The notes below the pieces were generated by a model, which did not search any database, was not told the DNA's origin, and saw only the letters and a list, made by a program, of their open reading frames with translations. A DNA stretch of 36,926 nucleotides from a virus, in the IMG/VR virus record IMGVR_UViG_3300037847_001424, positions 1 through 36,926 of that record; one strand, written 5' to 3'. Positions 16,180 through 24,637 of the stretch are shown piece by piece; position 1 is the first letter of the stretch; each line of letters begins with the position of its first letter. A program made the position numbers and the translations under genes.

Positions 16180-16934
16180 TAATCTATAGCTTTGTTAAGA
16201 CAAGGTGAGTTGGGTCGCAAAGAAAGATCACCATTAGCAGCATCAACAAATAAAGGATCAGAGTCATCACCGATACCTGTTAAAGCCCAGTTATGAAACC
16301 AGTTATTAACATTTGAGGACGATTGCCCAACAAACCAATCCATGTCGCCACTTTGATTATTTGTGGAAACGCAAGAAAATATGCAGTTCTTAGCGTAAAT
16401 TGTTTGATTGTTTCCGTTTAGCCTAGAAACAGTAGGTTGATAAACAGAACAATTATATAGCTTTATCTTTTGGGCAGTTATCTGAAAATGCACTCCATAA
16501 GGAAACGTGCATCTATTCATGGTTTGAATGCCTTCGTCTGCTGCCATAGTAGTAGGTTTATTAGTCCACGTACAATCGTTAAAGGTAACATCCTGACAGC
16601 TTGATCCTGCTGCTACGTTTGTATTTACTGATCCACTAATCCTTATTTTATTTACTTTAACGTGTCCGTCACCATTTAAGGTTCCATTTGAGAATGCCAT
16701 TCCAGTAGCTAGAGGAACTTGAAAGTTTTTAGCTTCCCATGTAATGTCATCGGTAGTTCCTCCTATGCTTCTGAAGTTGGTGTATGTTCCATCAAGCATA
16801 ATTATCTTACCACCTTCTCCAGCAGCAGTTTCGGCAGCAGCAATGTCGCTAGGCCAATGATAAGGGTTAGATTCTTGACCTAAGTTGGAACCACTAGCTG
16901 CTCCAGAGTCTACTTCAATATATACAGTTGCCAT
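16179..16934 (-). CDS. Right-handed beta-helix protein, putative adhesin/tailspike-like
   Basis: This encodes 251 residues with repeated short strands and Asn/Cys-containing turns (DVTFNDCTW, TMNRCTF, IKLYNCSV, IYAKNCIFSC), typical of pectate-lyase-like beta-helices. It ends with DPLFVDAANGDLSLRPNSPC, a motif often found near the end of such helices. No catalytic residues of a particular polysaccharide lyase or hydrolase can be assigned. Its place among fibre-type genes suggests host surface binding. It ends with a one-base overlap into the next gene. Confidence 0.75.
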   Translation of the reverse strand: MATVYIEVDSGAASGSNLGQESNPYHWPSDIAAAETAAGEGGKIIMLDGTYTNFRSIGGTTDDITWEAKNFQVPLATGMAFSNGTLNGDGHVKVNKIRISGSVNTNVAAGSSCQDVTFNDCTWTNKPTTMAADEGIQTMNRCTFPYGVHFQITAQKIKLYNCSVYQPTVSRLNGNNQTIYAKNCIFSCVSTNNQSGDMDWFVGQSSSNVNNWFHNWALTGIGDDSDPLFVDAANGDLSLRPNSPCLNKAID

Positions 16935-16953
16935 AATTAATTTAAGTTAAGTG

Positions 16954-18015
16954 TTAAAATGTTCCTCCGTCTATTAGAAGATGATGACCATGTCCTCCTA
17001 GAGGTGCTTGTAGTTGTTGGTAAAGTGGAAGACCATTGGAACTAGACATATCACTATCCCCACTAAAAGCAGATGCTCTTCTTGTTGTGTTAGGTAGGAT
17101 AAACTCAATATCAGGTTCTTCTGGATCGTTGTAAGGAACTATACCTACAGAAATTGTAGTTGTGCTTGTTTTTCCAATGACCTGCAAGACATCGTCTTTA
17201 ACCCTAACGAGTGCGCTAAAGTCTGAATCAACTCCTCTAAATGGTTGGTCGGGAAACGCACCTAAATGTTTATTGTCAGTTCCCCTATTGTACTTACTAA
17301 CCGCACTTTCGATTTGAGAGGTTGGAACACTAATACTTGTTAATTGCGATCCGTCAACTGCTGGTATTTTACCATTACTATCTAGTTGTAAAACTCTGTT
17401 TGCTACAGTACCTACATCTAAAACTGCTGAATCACCCAAACCTAAGTTAGTTCTGGATGCACTAGCATTTGGTAAGTCAGATAGGTTACTATTTTTATTT
17501 AATGCACTTGTAATTCTAGAGTCATCTCCAGCAGCAACAGTACCAGAAGCTGTACCAGTATCTTTTGTAGCTGCTGTACCTAATCCTAATGTAGTCCTTT
17601 GAGCAGCAGCATCTGCATCGTCTAATAAAGCTTTACCAGCAGTAGTTAGATCGTAAGTAGCTGCTGTACCTGATCCAGTAAACTGTATGCCTTTATTTGC
17701 TGCTGAAGTTAGTCCTGCAATCGCTGATAGTTCAGCATCTTGAGCTTGTACATCTGTACCTATTGCCAAGCCTAAGTTGTTTCTTGCCGCACTAGCTGTA
17801 CTTGCACCTGTTCCTCCATCAGCTACAGCTAAGTCAGTAATCCCAGAAACAGAACCACCAGTAATATTTACATCTGTTTGATCTCCCTTTAATAGGTTAG
17901 CTACTGTAATCCTTTTTGTTGTGATTGGACTCGTTGCGTCAACAACAGGTAAATAATCCGCTGAAGCTGGTTTGGCATTTAGCTCAGTAAGTTGTGATAT
18001 TTTTCTATCAGGCAT
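16954..18015 (-). CDS. Tail fibre-type protein with repeats
   Basis: This encodes 353 residues. The N-terminus [26 protein letters not shown] is the usual start of a phage fibre or appendage subunit. Repeats of the kind [18 protein letters not shown] follow (around residues 65-82), with related units near [14 protein letters not shown] and [14 protein letters not shown]. The C-terminus is Gly/His-rich ([14 protein letters not shown]), which may be a metal-binding tip. It is probably a trimeric fibre. Unlike the gp17-type fibre at the other end of the structural block, it lacks the T7 N-terminal attachment domain. Confidence 0.8.
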   Translation of the reverse strand: MPDRKISQLTELNAKPASADYLPVVDATSPITTKRITVANLLKGDQTDVNITGGSVSGITDLAVADGGTGASTASAARNNLGLAIGTDVQAQDAELSAIAGLTSAANKGIQFTGSGTAATYDLTTAGKALLDDADAAAQRTTLGLGTAATKDTGTASGTVAAGDDSRITSALNKNSNLSDLPNASASRTNLGLGDSAVLDVGTVANRVLQLDSNGKIPAVDGSQLTSISVPTSQIESAVSKYNRGTDNKHLGAFPDQPFRGVDSDFSALVRVKDDVLQVIGKTSTTTISVGIVPYNDPEEPDIEFILPNTTRRASAFSGDSDMSSSNGLPLYQQLQAPLGGHGHHLLIDGGTF

Positions 18016-18021
18016 TTTATG

Positions 18022-18219
18022 TTATTCCCAAATTAAATAATTATTATCTTCTGTTAAAATAAGGTTGTTAGATTCTGTTAGTAGTCCGTTTTCTGGGCCT
18101 ATACTACCACCACCTGGACTTACGGCATCAGGTCTACCAACGTAATCTACTGATTCTAGGTCAAGAAACTTATTAGGAAGTCTGCCTAGTACAGTAACCT
18201 TGTTGGGATTGTCTAACAT
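18022..18219 (-). CDS. Small protein of unknown function in the fibre cluster
   Basis: This encodes 65 residues, starting MLDNPNKVTVLGRLPNKFLDLE and ending with a repetitive NNLILTEDNNYLIWE segment with two similar beta units. Its ATG overlaps the preceding stop by one base and its stop is six bases before the fibre gene. The composition suits a small virion or fibre accessory protein; no domain was recognised. Confidence 0.6.
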   Translation of the reverse strand: MLDNPNKVTVLGRLPNKFLDLESVDYVGRPDAVSPGGGSIGPENGLLTESNNLILTEDNNYLIWE

Positions 18220-18530
18220 TATAAACCTATCTTAGAACCTACGGCATATGCACTAAAGTTTCCACTAGTCCTTGCTGTTAGGTTGGCACGAACTTTGTCG
18301 TATGCTCCGTTGTTTTGATATAAAACCTTTGTACCTGCACCTCCGAAAATTTCTTCATGCAAATCAAACCATTCACCTCCAACGTAAGCTTGGATTTTTA
18401 ATGTTCCAGCACCAGTAGCTTTTAAGAAAAACGTAAGACCTTTTAAAGAACTTACATTAAAAGAACCTCCATCACCTGTTGAAGTTGCGTCAGCTAATAG
18501 CTGTATTTCGGTAATTGATTGTATTGCCAT
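18219..18530 (-). CDS. Putative small structural protein
   Basis: This 103-residue protein is Gly/Ala/Thr-rich and beta-stranded, with AYVGGEWFDLHEEIFGGAG in the middle and a Ser/Ala/Gly C-terminus. It lies in the run of small genes leading to the fibre cluster and overlaps the next ATG by one base. Jelly-roll-like minor virion proteins have similar composition. The function is unknown. Confidence 0.6.
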   Translation of the reverse strand: MAIQSITEIQLLADATSTGDGGSFNVSSLKGLTFFLKATGAGTLKIQAYVGGEWFDLHEEIFGGAGTKVLYQNNGAYDKVRANLTARTSGNFSAYAVGSKIGL

Positions 18531-18535
18531 GATTA

Positions 18536-18751
18536 TTAATAGTTTACGCCCGAACCTTTTGGTCCTGCTTGTGTTCCAGTACTTCCGATACGCAAGGATG
18601 AAAGACCTTTACGCTTTCTTTTTACCTTAGCTGCTGTAGTACCTTTGCTTCCACTTCCTTTTGCCATCCGTAAAGATGCCATCTCAAGAGGTGGAGGTGG
18701 AGGTTCTGCTGGAGGAGGGGGTGGAGGTGGAGTTCTGCCGCCAAAACACAT
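18536..18751 (-). CDS. Pro-rich small protein, possibly T7 gp7.3-like
   Basis: This encodes 71 residues. MCFGGR is followed by two polyproline runs (residues 8-22), then a basic Lys/Arg segment, ending KGLSSLRIGSTGTQAGPKG followed by SGVNY. The C-terminus resembles the end of T7 gp7.3 (a tail assembly/host range protein ending in SLSVARSSGGGINI), and the gene lies upstream of the portal as gene 7.3 does. MCFGG plus polyproline proteins at this place are common in podoviruses. The gp7.3 link is an inference from the tail sequence and position. Confidence 0.65.
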   Translation of the reverse strand: MCFGGRTPPPPPPPAEPPPPPLEMASLRMAKGSGSKGTTAAKVKRKRKGLSSLRIGSTGTQAGPKGSGVNY

Positions 18752-18753
18752 AA

Positions 18754-18942
18754 TTAATCCTTTTGAAGAGTGGTTAGATTTTGATCATTATATTTAGATT
18801 CAATAAAGTCAACAAGACTACGTTTACCTGCTTCAAACCAAATTTTCCTTTCGGTCCATTCGATCTCAGGAAACCTTTGTGGAACAAGCTCATTGAGCCT
18901 GTCCACAAGGTCTTTTGAAATGTCTGGGAAATCAGAAGGCAT
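18754..18942 (-). CDS. Small conserved-type protein of unknown function
   Basis: This encodes 62 residues beginning MPSDFPDISKDLVDRLNELV. It has the segment RKIWFEAGKRSLVDFIESKY, a helix pair often seen in short podoviral proteins between the exonuclease and structural genes. ATG at 18942 is preferred over an in-frame TTG two codons upstream; an AGGA motif lies about ten bases before the ATG. It overlaps the end of the exonuclease gene by 11 bases. The function is unknown. Confidence 0.65.
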   Translation of the reverse strand: MPSDFPDISKDLVDRLNELVPQRFPEIEWTERKIWFEAGKRSLVDFIESKYNDQNLTTLQKD

Positions 18943-19750
18943 CTTCAATTTTTCCTGTTACAGTCTTAGTTATCTTTGCGTACCTTTCCTTTTGTTCTGG
19001 AGTGTACGATCTAGGTAACCATAGTCTTTCTATTTCTTTCTTTTCTATGTTATACTCATCGACTCTAAGAAGTCGTGCCATCCAGCCTGTCATTATTGCA
19101 TAATCTTCTGTCAAGCCTTTTGATTCATATAGTTGACTTACTGTTTTCCATGAGTAACCAAACTTGTCAAGATGCTTTTTAGCTGTCTTAACTCCCCATC
19201 CTTCTATTCCTTTGTATCCGTCAATCGAATCTCCAGCTATACATTGGATAAGGTGAAAGCGTTCAGCATCTAGTATATCTCTAGTAACGTACTCTTGCTT
19301 TCTGTAGTTGTACCAGTCAACAGGAACTCCATTGAAGTCCTTATCTATACTGACAATTATCTTAACTTCATCCTTATCTGTTTTATCTGTAGCTAGAATA
19401 GATAATACATCATCTGCTTCAAGGTAATCCCAACAATGACTCTCCCACTTTTCGGACATCCATTCCTTGAGTGGTTTAAGTAGGATAGGTCTAAAGCCTC
19501 CCTTCCTGTTAGACTTGTAGTCTGGGTTTAGAATCTTTCGGAAGTTCTGAGAGTGACTAAAAGCTAGGACTGTCTTGTCTGCCTTTAGTACCTTCTGTAT
19601 CTCTGCGATCTTGTTAGACAGATGTGTCTTAGCTAGAGCAGAGTCACCATGTACAGTCCATAGTTCATCGTCCCATTGTATTACCTCCTGTCCTACGAAT
19701 GCAGCTTCAAAGGCTAATACATCTCCGTCAATTAATATTGTTGTTTTCAT
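18932..19750 (-). CDS. 5'-3' exonuclease (T7 gp6-like, FEN family)
   Basis: This 272-residue protein carries the FEN/5'-nuclease signatures. They are the N-terminal acidic pair in LIDGDVLAF, the NPDYKSNR basic motif, LEADDVL with metal-binding acids, VSIDKDF, and GDSIDGYKGIEGWGVKTA, which is the helix-hairpin-helix DNA-binding part. T7 gp6 removes RNA primers and degrades host DNA to nucleotides. The start overlaps the DNA polymerase stop by one base (TAATG), so the two replication genes are coupled. Confidence 0.93.
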   Translation of the reverse strand: MKTTILIDGDVLAFEAAFVGQEVIQWDDELWTVHGDSALAKTHLSNKIAEIQKVLKADKTVLAFSHSQNFRKILNPDYKSNRKGGFRPILLKPLKEWMSEKWESHCWDYLEADDVLSILATDKTDKDEVKIIVSIDKDFNGVPVDWYNYRKQEYVTRDILDAERFHLIQCIAGDSIDGYKGIEGWGVKTAKKHLDKFGYSWKTVSQLYESKGLTEDYAIMTGWMARLLRVDEYNIEKKEIERLWLPRSYTPEQKERYAKITKTVTGKIEDAF

Positions 19751-21675
19751 TAGTGTGTTTCTTTCCAGTTGTTACCGATTATACAAAGTCCATCTAGTGG
19801 ACACTTCATTCCCAATTCCCCTCCTGCATCTACAATAGCTTGTACTGATCTATGTTTATACACTTCAGCTAACTCAGGTTTGATCTCTGCTTGGAACTCA
19901 TCGTGTATGTTAGCTACAAAAGCCCACTCTCTACCAAGAACCCAACCAAGGCTGGATAAGCTACGATATAGGTTGATGAGTGCGGTCTTCATAACAACAG
20001 CCCCACAAGATTGAAGGAGTGTGTTGAGAGCTGCGTGTTCACTACGGATAGGCAAGCGTCTACCATCAATACCCCTAAGTACACCTGTCTTCTTTACTCT
20101 TACTTCTATCTGTTGCTTGAGTCGTTTGAGTGCAGGTATGCTGTTGAGGAAACGTTCTTTGAGTTCTCTACCTTCAGACGCTGATCCATTAACAATGTTA
20201 CCAATCTTAGCATCACCAGCACCATAAAGGAATGCATAGATAAATGTCTTGGCTTGATCTCTATCGTTTAGTCCAGCAGCTTCTTGGTTGATGGTATGTA
20301 TGTCACCTTGTACAAGTTGATGAGCGTAGTCACCTCCGTCATAGTAGGATAGGTAGTGTGCAAGACAACGTAGTTCTAAGCCACTTGCATCTGTACCAGC
20401 TAGGACGTAACCATCTCCAGCCTTGAACAACTCCCTACACTCTGCTCCATACTCAGCACGAACAGCAGGGACTTGAGCAATGTTAGGATGACTGTGAGTA
20501 CAACGTCCAGTAACAGCACCATTGGTATTAACCTTACCATGTATACGTCCATCCTTTACGTTGTTTATCCATCCCTGTTTACCTTCAGCTAGATGACCTA
20601 ATCGTTTGGTAACCAGTAGATACTCAAGCAGTTTTTCAGCACAAGGATGTTTAATCTCTTTTAGTATGGGTTCATCAATCTTAGGAGTTACTCCATCAGA
20701 ATGAAACATCTTAGGTTTCCATCCTAACTGCATCAAACGTTCTGCGATCTGTTGTCTTGAGCTAGGATTGAATGGTATTATCTTTTGTTTGTTACCTGTC
20801 TTTTCAGCAGAGTTAACAAGAACCTGCTTCATGCCATTGTCCTTGAGGAGCAACTTGAGCTTGGCTTTTGTCTCTGCCTCTAACTCAAGTTCTTTACCAT
20901 CCTTATCTTTGACTTGTATTTTCCATCCAGCAGCACTCTTCATGTTCTCAACAGTAGGCTTGAACAAGGATTGTAATTCATCCTTTATCTTACCTCGTTT
21001 AGACATGAGCTTTGCGATCAGTTGTTCTGCTTTACGTTCGTCGAATGCAAAACCTCTCATCTCTTGTTGACGGATCAGGTTGGCGAATGCGTGTTCAATC
21101 CATCGTACTTCATCTGGTATGGAGCATTCCTCATGCAAGAACATCCACAACGCAAAGGTAACCATGACATCTAGTTCGCAGTAGTTACGCATATCGTCGT
21201 TGAACGAATCCCATGCTCCATCTTCCTTTCCATACTCACCTTTGAATACGCCTAGTCTGTAACCCCAAGCTTCAAGAGAGTGACTACCATATAAACGTTT
21301 TGGTGTTGGTAGTATTTCATCAGGATTATCTGGATCAGATTCTTTGTTGTGATACTTATTATCACGAAGATCATCTGCCATTATGTCTGGGCATTCTACC
21401 CTTGCCATCACCAGAGTGTCATAGACCTTTCCTCTAGGGGCAAACTTGTACAACTTTTTGAGAACTGGAATATCAAAACCAATAACATTGTGTCCGATAA
21501 TCTCGTCAGCTTGCTCAAGCTTTTGTATTCCCCTGTTGAGTGAGTCACCAGTAAACGTATACATTGATGGTTTCTCAGGATCATACATACTTATGCAATG
21601 AACCTTGATATCATCAGACAGTCTTGCGAAGTCTGTGATCTCTGTTGTTTCTATGTCGAAGAATAATCTAGTCAT
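19750..21675 (-). CDS. DNA polymerase, family A (T7 gp5-like)
   Basis: This encodes 641 residues (T7 gp5 has 704). The N-terminal 3'-5' exonuclease domain shows FDIETTE (Asp7, Glu9) and HNVIGFDIP. The polymerase domain has motif A TDASGLELR (Asp429), motif B RDQAKTFIYAFLYGAG (472 onward) with Lys476 and Tyr480, and motif C HDEFQ (Asp592). Tyr480 corresponds to T7 Tyr526, the position that governs dideoxynucleotide discrimination. The thumb region that holds the thioredoxin-binding loop in T7 (around 240-330 here) is hard to align, so the processivity factor is uncertain. It overlaps the upstream MazG-like gene by eight bases. Confidence 0.97.
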   Translation of the reverse strand: MTRLFFDIETTEITDFARLSDDIKVHCISMYDPEKPSMYTFTGDSLNRGIQKLEQADEIIGHNVIGFDIPVLKKLYKFAPRGKVYDTLVMARVECPDIMADDLRDNKYHNKESDPDNPDEILPTPKRLYGSHSLEAWGYRLGVFKGEYGKEDGAWDSFNDDMRNYCELDVMVTFALWMFLHEECSIPDEVRWIEHAFANLIRQQEMRGFAFDERKAEQLIAKLMSKRGKIKDELQSLFKPTVENMKSAAGWKIQVKDKDGKELELEAETKAKLKLLLKDNGMKQVLVNSAEKTGNKQKIIPFNPSSRQQIAERLMQLGWKPKMFHSDGVTPKIDEPILKEIKHPCAEKLLEYLLVTKRLGHLAEGKQGWINNVKDGRIHGKVNTNGAVTGRCTHSHPNIAQVPAVRAEYGAECRELFKAGDGYVLAGTDASGLELRCLAHYLSYYDGGDYAHQLVQGDIHTINQEAAGLNDRDQAKTFIYAFLYGAGDAKIGNIVNGSASEGRELKERFLNSIPALKRLKQQIEVRVKKTGVLRGIDGRRLPIRSEHAALNTLLQSCGAVVMKTALINLYRSLSSLGWVLGREWAFVANIHDEFQAEIKPELAEVYKHRSVQAIVDAGGELGMKCPLDGLCIIGNNWKETH

Positions 21676-22021
21676 TTAGCTGCTCCTCCTCTGGGCTTAA
21701 CCATGCATTTTCGTGAAGTAGCTGACCAATGATCCCGTAGTTGGCAAGATCGATCCAGCTATCTAGTATGGACTCATGGTTGGGTTCTCCTTCGTTCTTG
21801 AGAAACAGGTTCATCAAACGATTGACCTTATCTCCTGCTCTGAATGCGACCCCAAGTTGTGGGTGAGGATTACCGCAGATGTTGTAAGGCCCATAGTCCT
21901 GCTGCTTCTTATCAAACACTTTTATATTCTCCATGAATACTTGAAGTGCCATGTGTGCTTGATATGTCTTTAGTTCTTTTATCTTTATTTCGTTTACGTG
22001 TTTTAGGTTTAGTTCTTTCAT
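21668..22021 (-). CDS. MazG/DUF1599-like nucleotide-metabolism protein
   Basis: This encodes 117 residues, all-helical. The segments KKQQDYGPYNI, GVAFRAGDKVNRLMNLF and ESILDSWIDLANYGIIG match the conserved stretches of the DUF1599 (nucleotide modification associated) group, related to MazG and dUTPase-type pyrophosphatases. It is located between primase-helicase and DNA polymerase, so a role in adjusting nucleotide pools or modified nucleotides is reasonable. The substrate is not known. Confidence 0.75.
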   Translation of the reverse strand: MKELNLKHVNEIKIKELKTYQAHMALQVFMENIKVFDKKQQDYGPYNICGNPHPQLGVAFRAGDKVNRLMNLFLKNEGEPNHESILDSWIDLANYGIIGQLLHENAWLSPEEEQLND

Positions 22022-22033
22022 TTGTTTTGTGGG

Positions 22034-23632
22034 TTAGAATGGGTTGTCTAGTTCTTCTGGTTCGTCTTCTGGTTCATTGTAATCATTAAGTCTACCTGTC
22101 TCTTTATCGAATAGGAGTGAACCAGCTAAACCAGTTTCTCCACTAAACCTATTCTTGAGTACACGTATCCTTGATATGTTTGCGTTCTCCTCATCCTGTT
22201 GGTTGCGCTCCATACTGATAACGAAGTCAGACAACTGAGCTATACCAGCAGAACCTCTGAGTTGACTAAGGGATGTTGTTCCACCTTCTTCATGTCCTCT
22301 ACCTTCTGGTCTACGTAGATGACTGACTACAATCATACCACATCCTGTCTCCTCAACTAAGGTACGTAGTCTAGTCATGGTGTTGTCAATGATCCTTCTT
22401 TCATTACCATCTTCAAAACCACTAACAACAATTGACAGGTGATCAAGTATAATCCAGTTACAATCGTAACCTTTACACAAGTACTTGATCTTACCTAGCA
22501 GATTGTCGGAGTCTGTTGACCCGAAGTGATCGTAAGTGTAGAACCTACCATTGCCTATCGTCTCATCGAATGCGTCCTTCAAGGAGTCAAGCTCAACGTT
22601 CTCCTTCAGATGTAACTGCTCACCAACGTGCAGACCCATAATGCCTAGTCCAGTTCTGCGAACGCTTTCTTCAAGAGCTATGTAACCTACTGACTCTCCT
22701 TGTAGCAAAAGGTTCAAACAAATCTCCTTACATAACAGAGACTTACCGATACCACTACCTGCTGTAACTGTTACCAGTTCACCTAGTCTCATGCCTCTTG
22801 TCTTAGCATTGAGCTTGGCATACGGATAAGGTACGGACTTCTGCTTGGTGTTTTCTTTTAGCTTACTCCATAGATCATCTGATCCAAGTATGCCATCAGG
22901 TCTGAACTCTCTAGCATTCCAACTAGCTTGGATAAGTTCTTCGTTCCTGTTGGCAGTAAGCATATCGTTAGCATCCTTGAGAGGAAGTGTTGCGATCTTT
23001 GCCTTACCGATTGATAGGAGTGATGCACATTCCTTTGAAGCTTTCTTACCTACGTCATCACTATCAAACATGAAGACAACAGAATCGAAAGTCTCAAGCC
23101 AATCCAGATGCCTAGCTACAGACTTCTTTGCTCCTGCTGCTCCATTGGATACACTTACTACGGGCCACTTGTTATCCATTGCTTGGCTCATAGATAGAGC
23201 ATCGATCTCGCCTTCTGTAACGACTACTCGTTTGCCTCCTTCTTTCCAGAGGTGCATACCATAAAGACCTACGAGTTCACCTCTGATAGAGAATCGTTTA
23301 TCTTGGTATCGTATTTTCTGACCAACAAGTTTACCATCCACATCCTTGTAGTTGGCAATCTGTACTGGTTCTTTGTTTAGCATTGCTACTTGGTAGTTCC
23401 ACTTTTCGCAGGTATCCTGAGTTAATCCTCGCTTGGCAAGGGTCGCAGGTTTACCTTGTACGAATGATTGAGTCATTGTATTCTTCTTTCTTGGTTGGAG
23501 TTTTATTTCTTCTCTTTCTGATTTACTGTATGCCCGACAACTAAAGCAGTAAGAACTGCCATCATCATTTATTGATCTAGCGTCAGAACTCCCACAGTCG
23601 GGACATTGCTGGTGCGTTTTAATGAAACCCAT
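22034..23632 (-). CDS. Primase-helicase (T7 gp4-like)
   Basis: This encodes 532 residues. The zinc-binding domain has Cys10, Cys13, Cys29 and Cys32. The TOPRIM part shows VVTEGEIDALSM (about 137-148) and VVFMFDSDDVG. The helicase domain has Walker A AGSGIGKS (291-298) and Walker B WIILDHLSIVVSG. The acidic C-terminus ends in Phe, as in T7 gp4, where it contacts the polymerase. It overlaps endonuclease I by 64 bases. A possible internal start at Met53 (23476), with a good ribosome-binding leader, would give a zinc-free helicase form like T7 4B. Confidence 0.96.
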   Translation of the reverse strand: MGFIKTHQQCPDCGSSDARSINDDGSSYCFSCRAYSKSEREEIKLQPRKKNTMTQSFVQGKPATLAKRGLTQDTCEKWNYQVAMLNKEPVQIANYKDVDGKLVGQKIRYQDKRFSIRGELVGLYGMHLWKEGGKRVVVTEGEIDALSMSQAMDNKWPVVSVSNGAAGAKKSVARHLDWLETFDSVVFMFDSDDVGKKASKECASLLSIGKAKIATLPLKDANDMLTANRNEELIQASWNAREFRPDGILGSDDLWSKLKENTKQKSVPYPYAKLNAKTRGMRLGELVTVTAGSGIGKSLLCKEICLNLLLQGESVGYIALEESVRRTGLGIMGLHVGEQLHLKENVELDSLKDAFDETIGNGRFYTYDHFGSTDSDNLLGKIKYLCKGYDCNWIILDHLSIVVSGFEDGNERRIIDNTMTRLRTLVEETGCGMIVVSHLRRPEGRGHEEGGTTSLSQLRGSAGIAQLSDFVISMERNQQDEENANISRIRVLKNRFSGETGLAGSLLFDKETGRLNDYNEPEDEPEELDNPF

Positions 23633-24069
23633 GATTTAGGTATTACTTTGTCACACCACTTTATTCCTTTCTTGTCACACCACGCTGCATAGGTTGTCTT
23701 TGATCCCTTTCTGATTTTGAGAAGAGGGTTCTGAAAGCACAATCTAATATCCAAATCAGGATGACACTTCCGCACAAGAAGATGTTTAGTCCTGTCTTCA
23801 GAATACCAGATTCCTTTTGCTTCGATGATGATTCCATTTGGTAGGATAAAGTCAGGTGTGTAGGTTGCTGGTTTAGTATATTCAATACGAAGGGATTCGA
23901 AGCTAAAGGCCGCCCCAACATTTTCCAGTTGCAAGGCGACCTTTGCTTCAAACCCAGAACGATATCGTCCTGTTCTTTTAGAAGTTGGCGAGTACGTCCT
24001 CCTCGACTTCTTCTTCCTCATCCTGTTCGTTGTCTTCTGATAGTTGCGAGTCGAATGTTTCTCCACCAT
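23569..24069 (-). CDS. Endonuclease I, Holliday junction resolvase (T7 gp3-like)
   Basis: The catalytic core matches T7 gp3: RSGFEAKV (Glu41), TYTPDFILPNG (Asp73) and IIIEAKG (Glu83, Lys85), followed by HLLVRKCHPDLDIRLCF and KGIKWCDKVIP. T7 gp3 cuts branched DNA and helps degrade host DNA. ATG at 24069 is chosen because AGAAGGA precedes it by about eight bases, giving 166 residues. The longest frame begins at 24111, and a later ATG at 24021 begins close to the T7 start. It overlaps SSB by 92 bases and the primase by 64. Confidence 0.9.
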   Translation of the reverse strand: MVEKHSTRNYQKTTNRMRKKKSRRTYSPTSKRTGRYRSGFEAKVALQLENVGAAFSFESLRIEYTKPATYTPDFILPNGIIIEAKGIWYSEDRTKHLLVRKCHPDLDIRLCFQNPLLKIRKGSKTTYAAWCDKKGIKWCDKVIPKSWVSLKRTSNVPTVGVLTLDQ

Positions 24070-24616
24070 GTACGTATCCTTCTTCTGCACTAAACCCATG
24101 ATCAATACCATTAGGTGTATAGTCTGCCATTTCTAGGACTTGTACAGCATGGAGTTGTAGAGTGCAACCAAAACCTAGGCTAGGTACGAACCAGAAGTTA
24201 GGTCTGATGCTCATCTTCAAGCGACTGCCTCCACCAATGATGGACATATCTGATGTCGGAATGCGTTGACCTGATGCGTCATACTTAGCTATCTGATTCT
24301 CTAGTTTGTTGCCCTCTCTATCGATCCATACAGCTTTACGTTTGCTCTTGACGATGTGGTTACCCTCACCATCTACATCAAACGGAAGCGGATGAATCTT
24401 TAGTTTCTTCTTACCCTGTTCTTGGCAATGGACCTTGTACTCAACATCGGCAATCTCTTGGATTGTTTTTTCGAGATGTTGGAAATCTTTTTTATCCAAG
24501 ATCAGGTTACATCTGTATTCTCCATCTGGATCGAACTTAGTATCAGGGGTGTTGACCCTTGGGTATTGAGCGATGCCAGCAGGAGTTACGATTAGTGGTT
24601 GTTTATCTCGTTTCAT
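23978..24616 (-). CDS. Single-stranded DNA-binding protein (T7 gp2.5-like)
   Basis: This encodes 212 residues (T7 gp2.5 has 232). It has an OB-fold type sequence with ITPAGIAQYPRV-like and EYRCNLILDK segments at the N-terminus, and IIGGGSRLKMSIRPNFWFV in the middle. The C-terminus is strongly acidic (EDNEQDEEEEVEED) and ends in Phe, the usual tail that contacts polymerase and helicase. An AAGAAAGA motif lies immediately before the ATG. It opens the replication operon after the RNA polymerase gene. Confidence 0.9.
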   Translation of the reverse strand: MKRDKQPLIVTPAGIAQYPRVNTPDTKFDPDGEYRCNLILDKKDFQHLEKTIQEIADVEYKVHCQEQGKKKLKIHPLPFDVDGEGNHIVKSKRKAVWIDREGNKLENQIAKYDASGQRIPTSDMSIIGGGSRLKMSIRPNFWFVPSLGFGCTLQLHAVQVLEMADYTPNGIDHGFSAEEGYVHGGETFDSQLSEDNEQDEEEEVEEDVLANF

Positions 24617-24637
24617 TCTTTCTTGTTTAGTTTGTGG

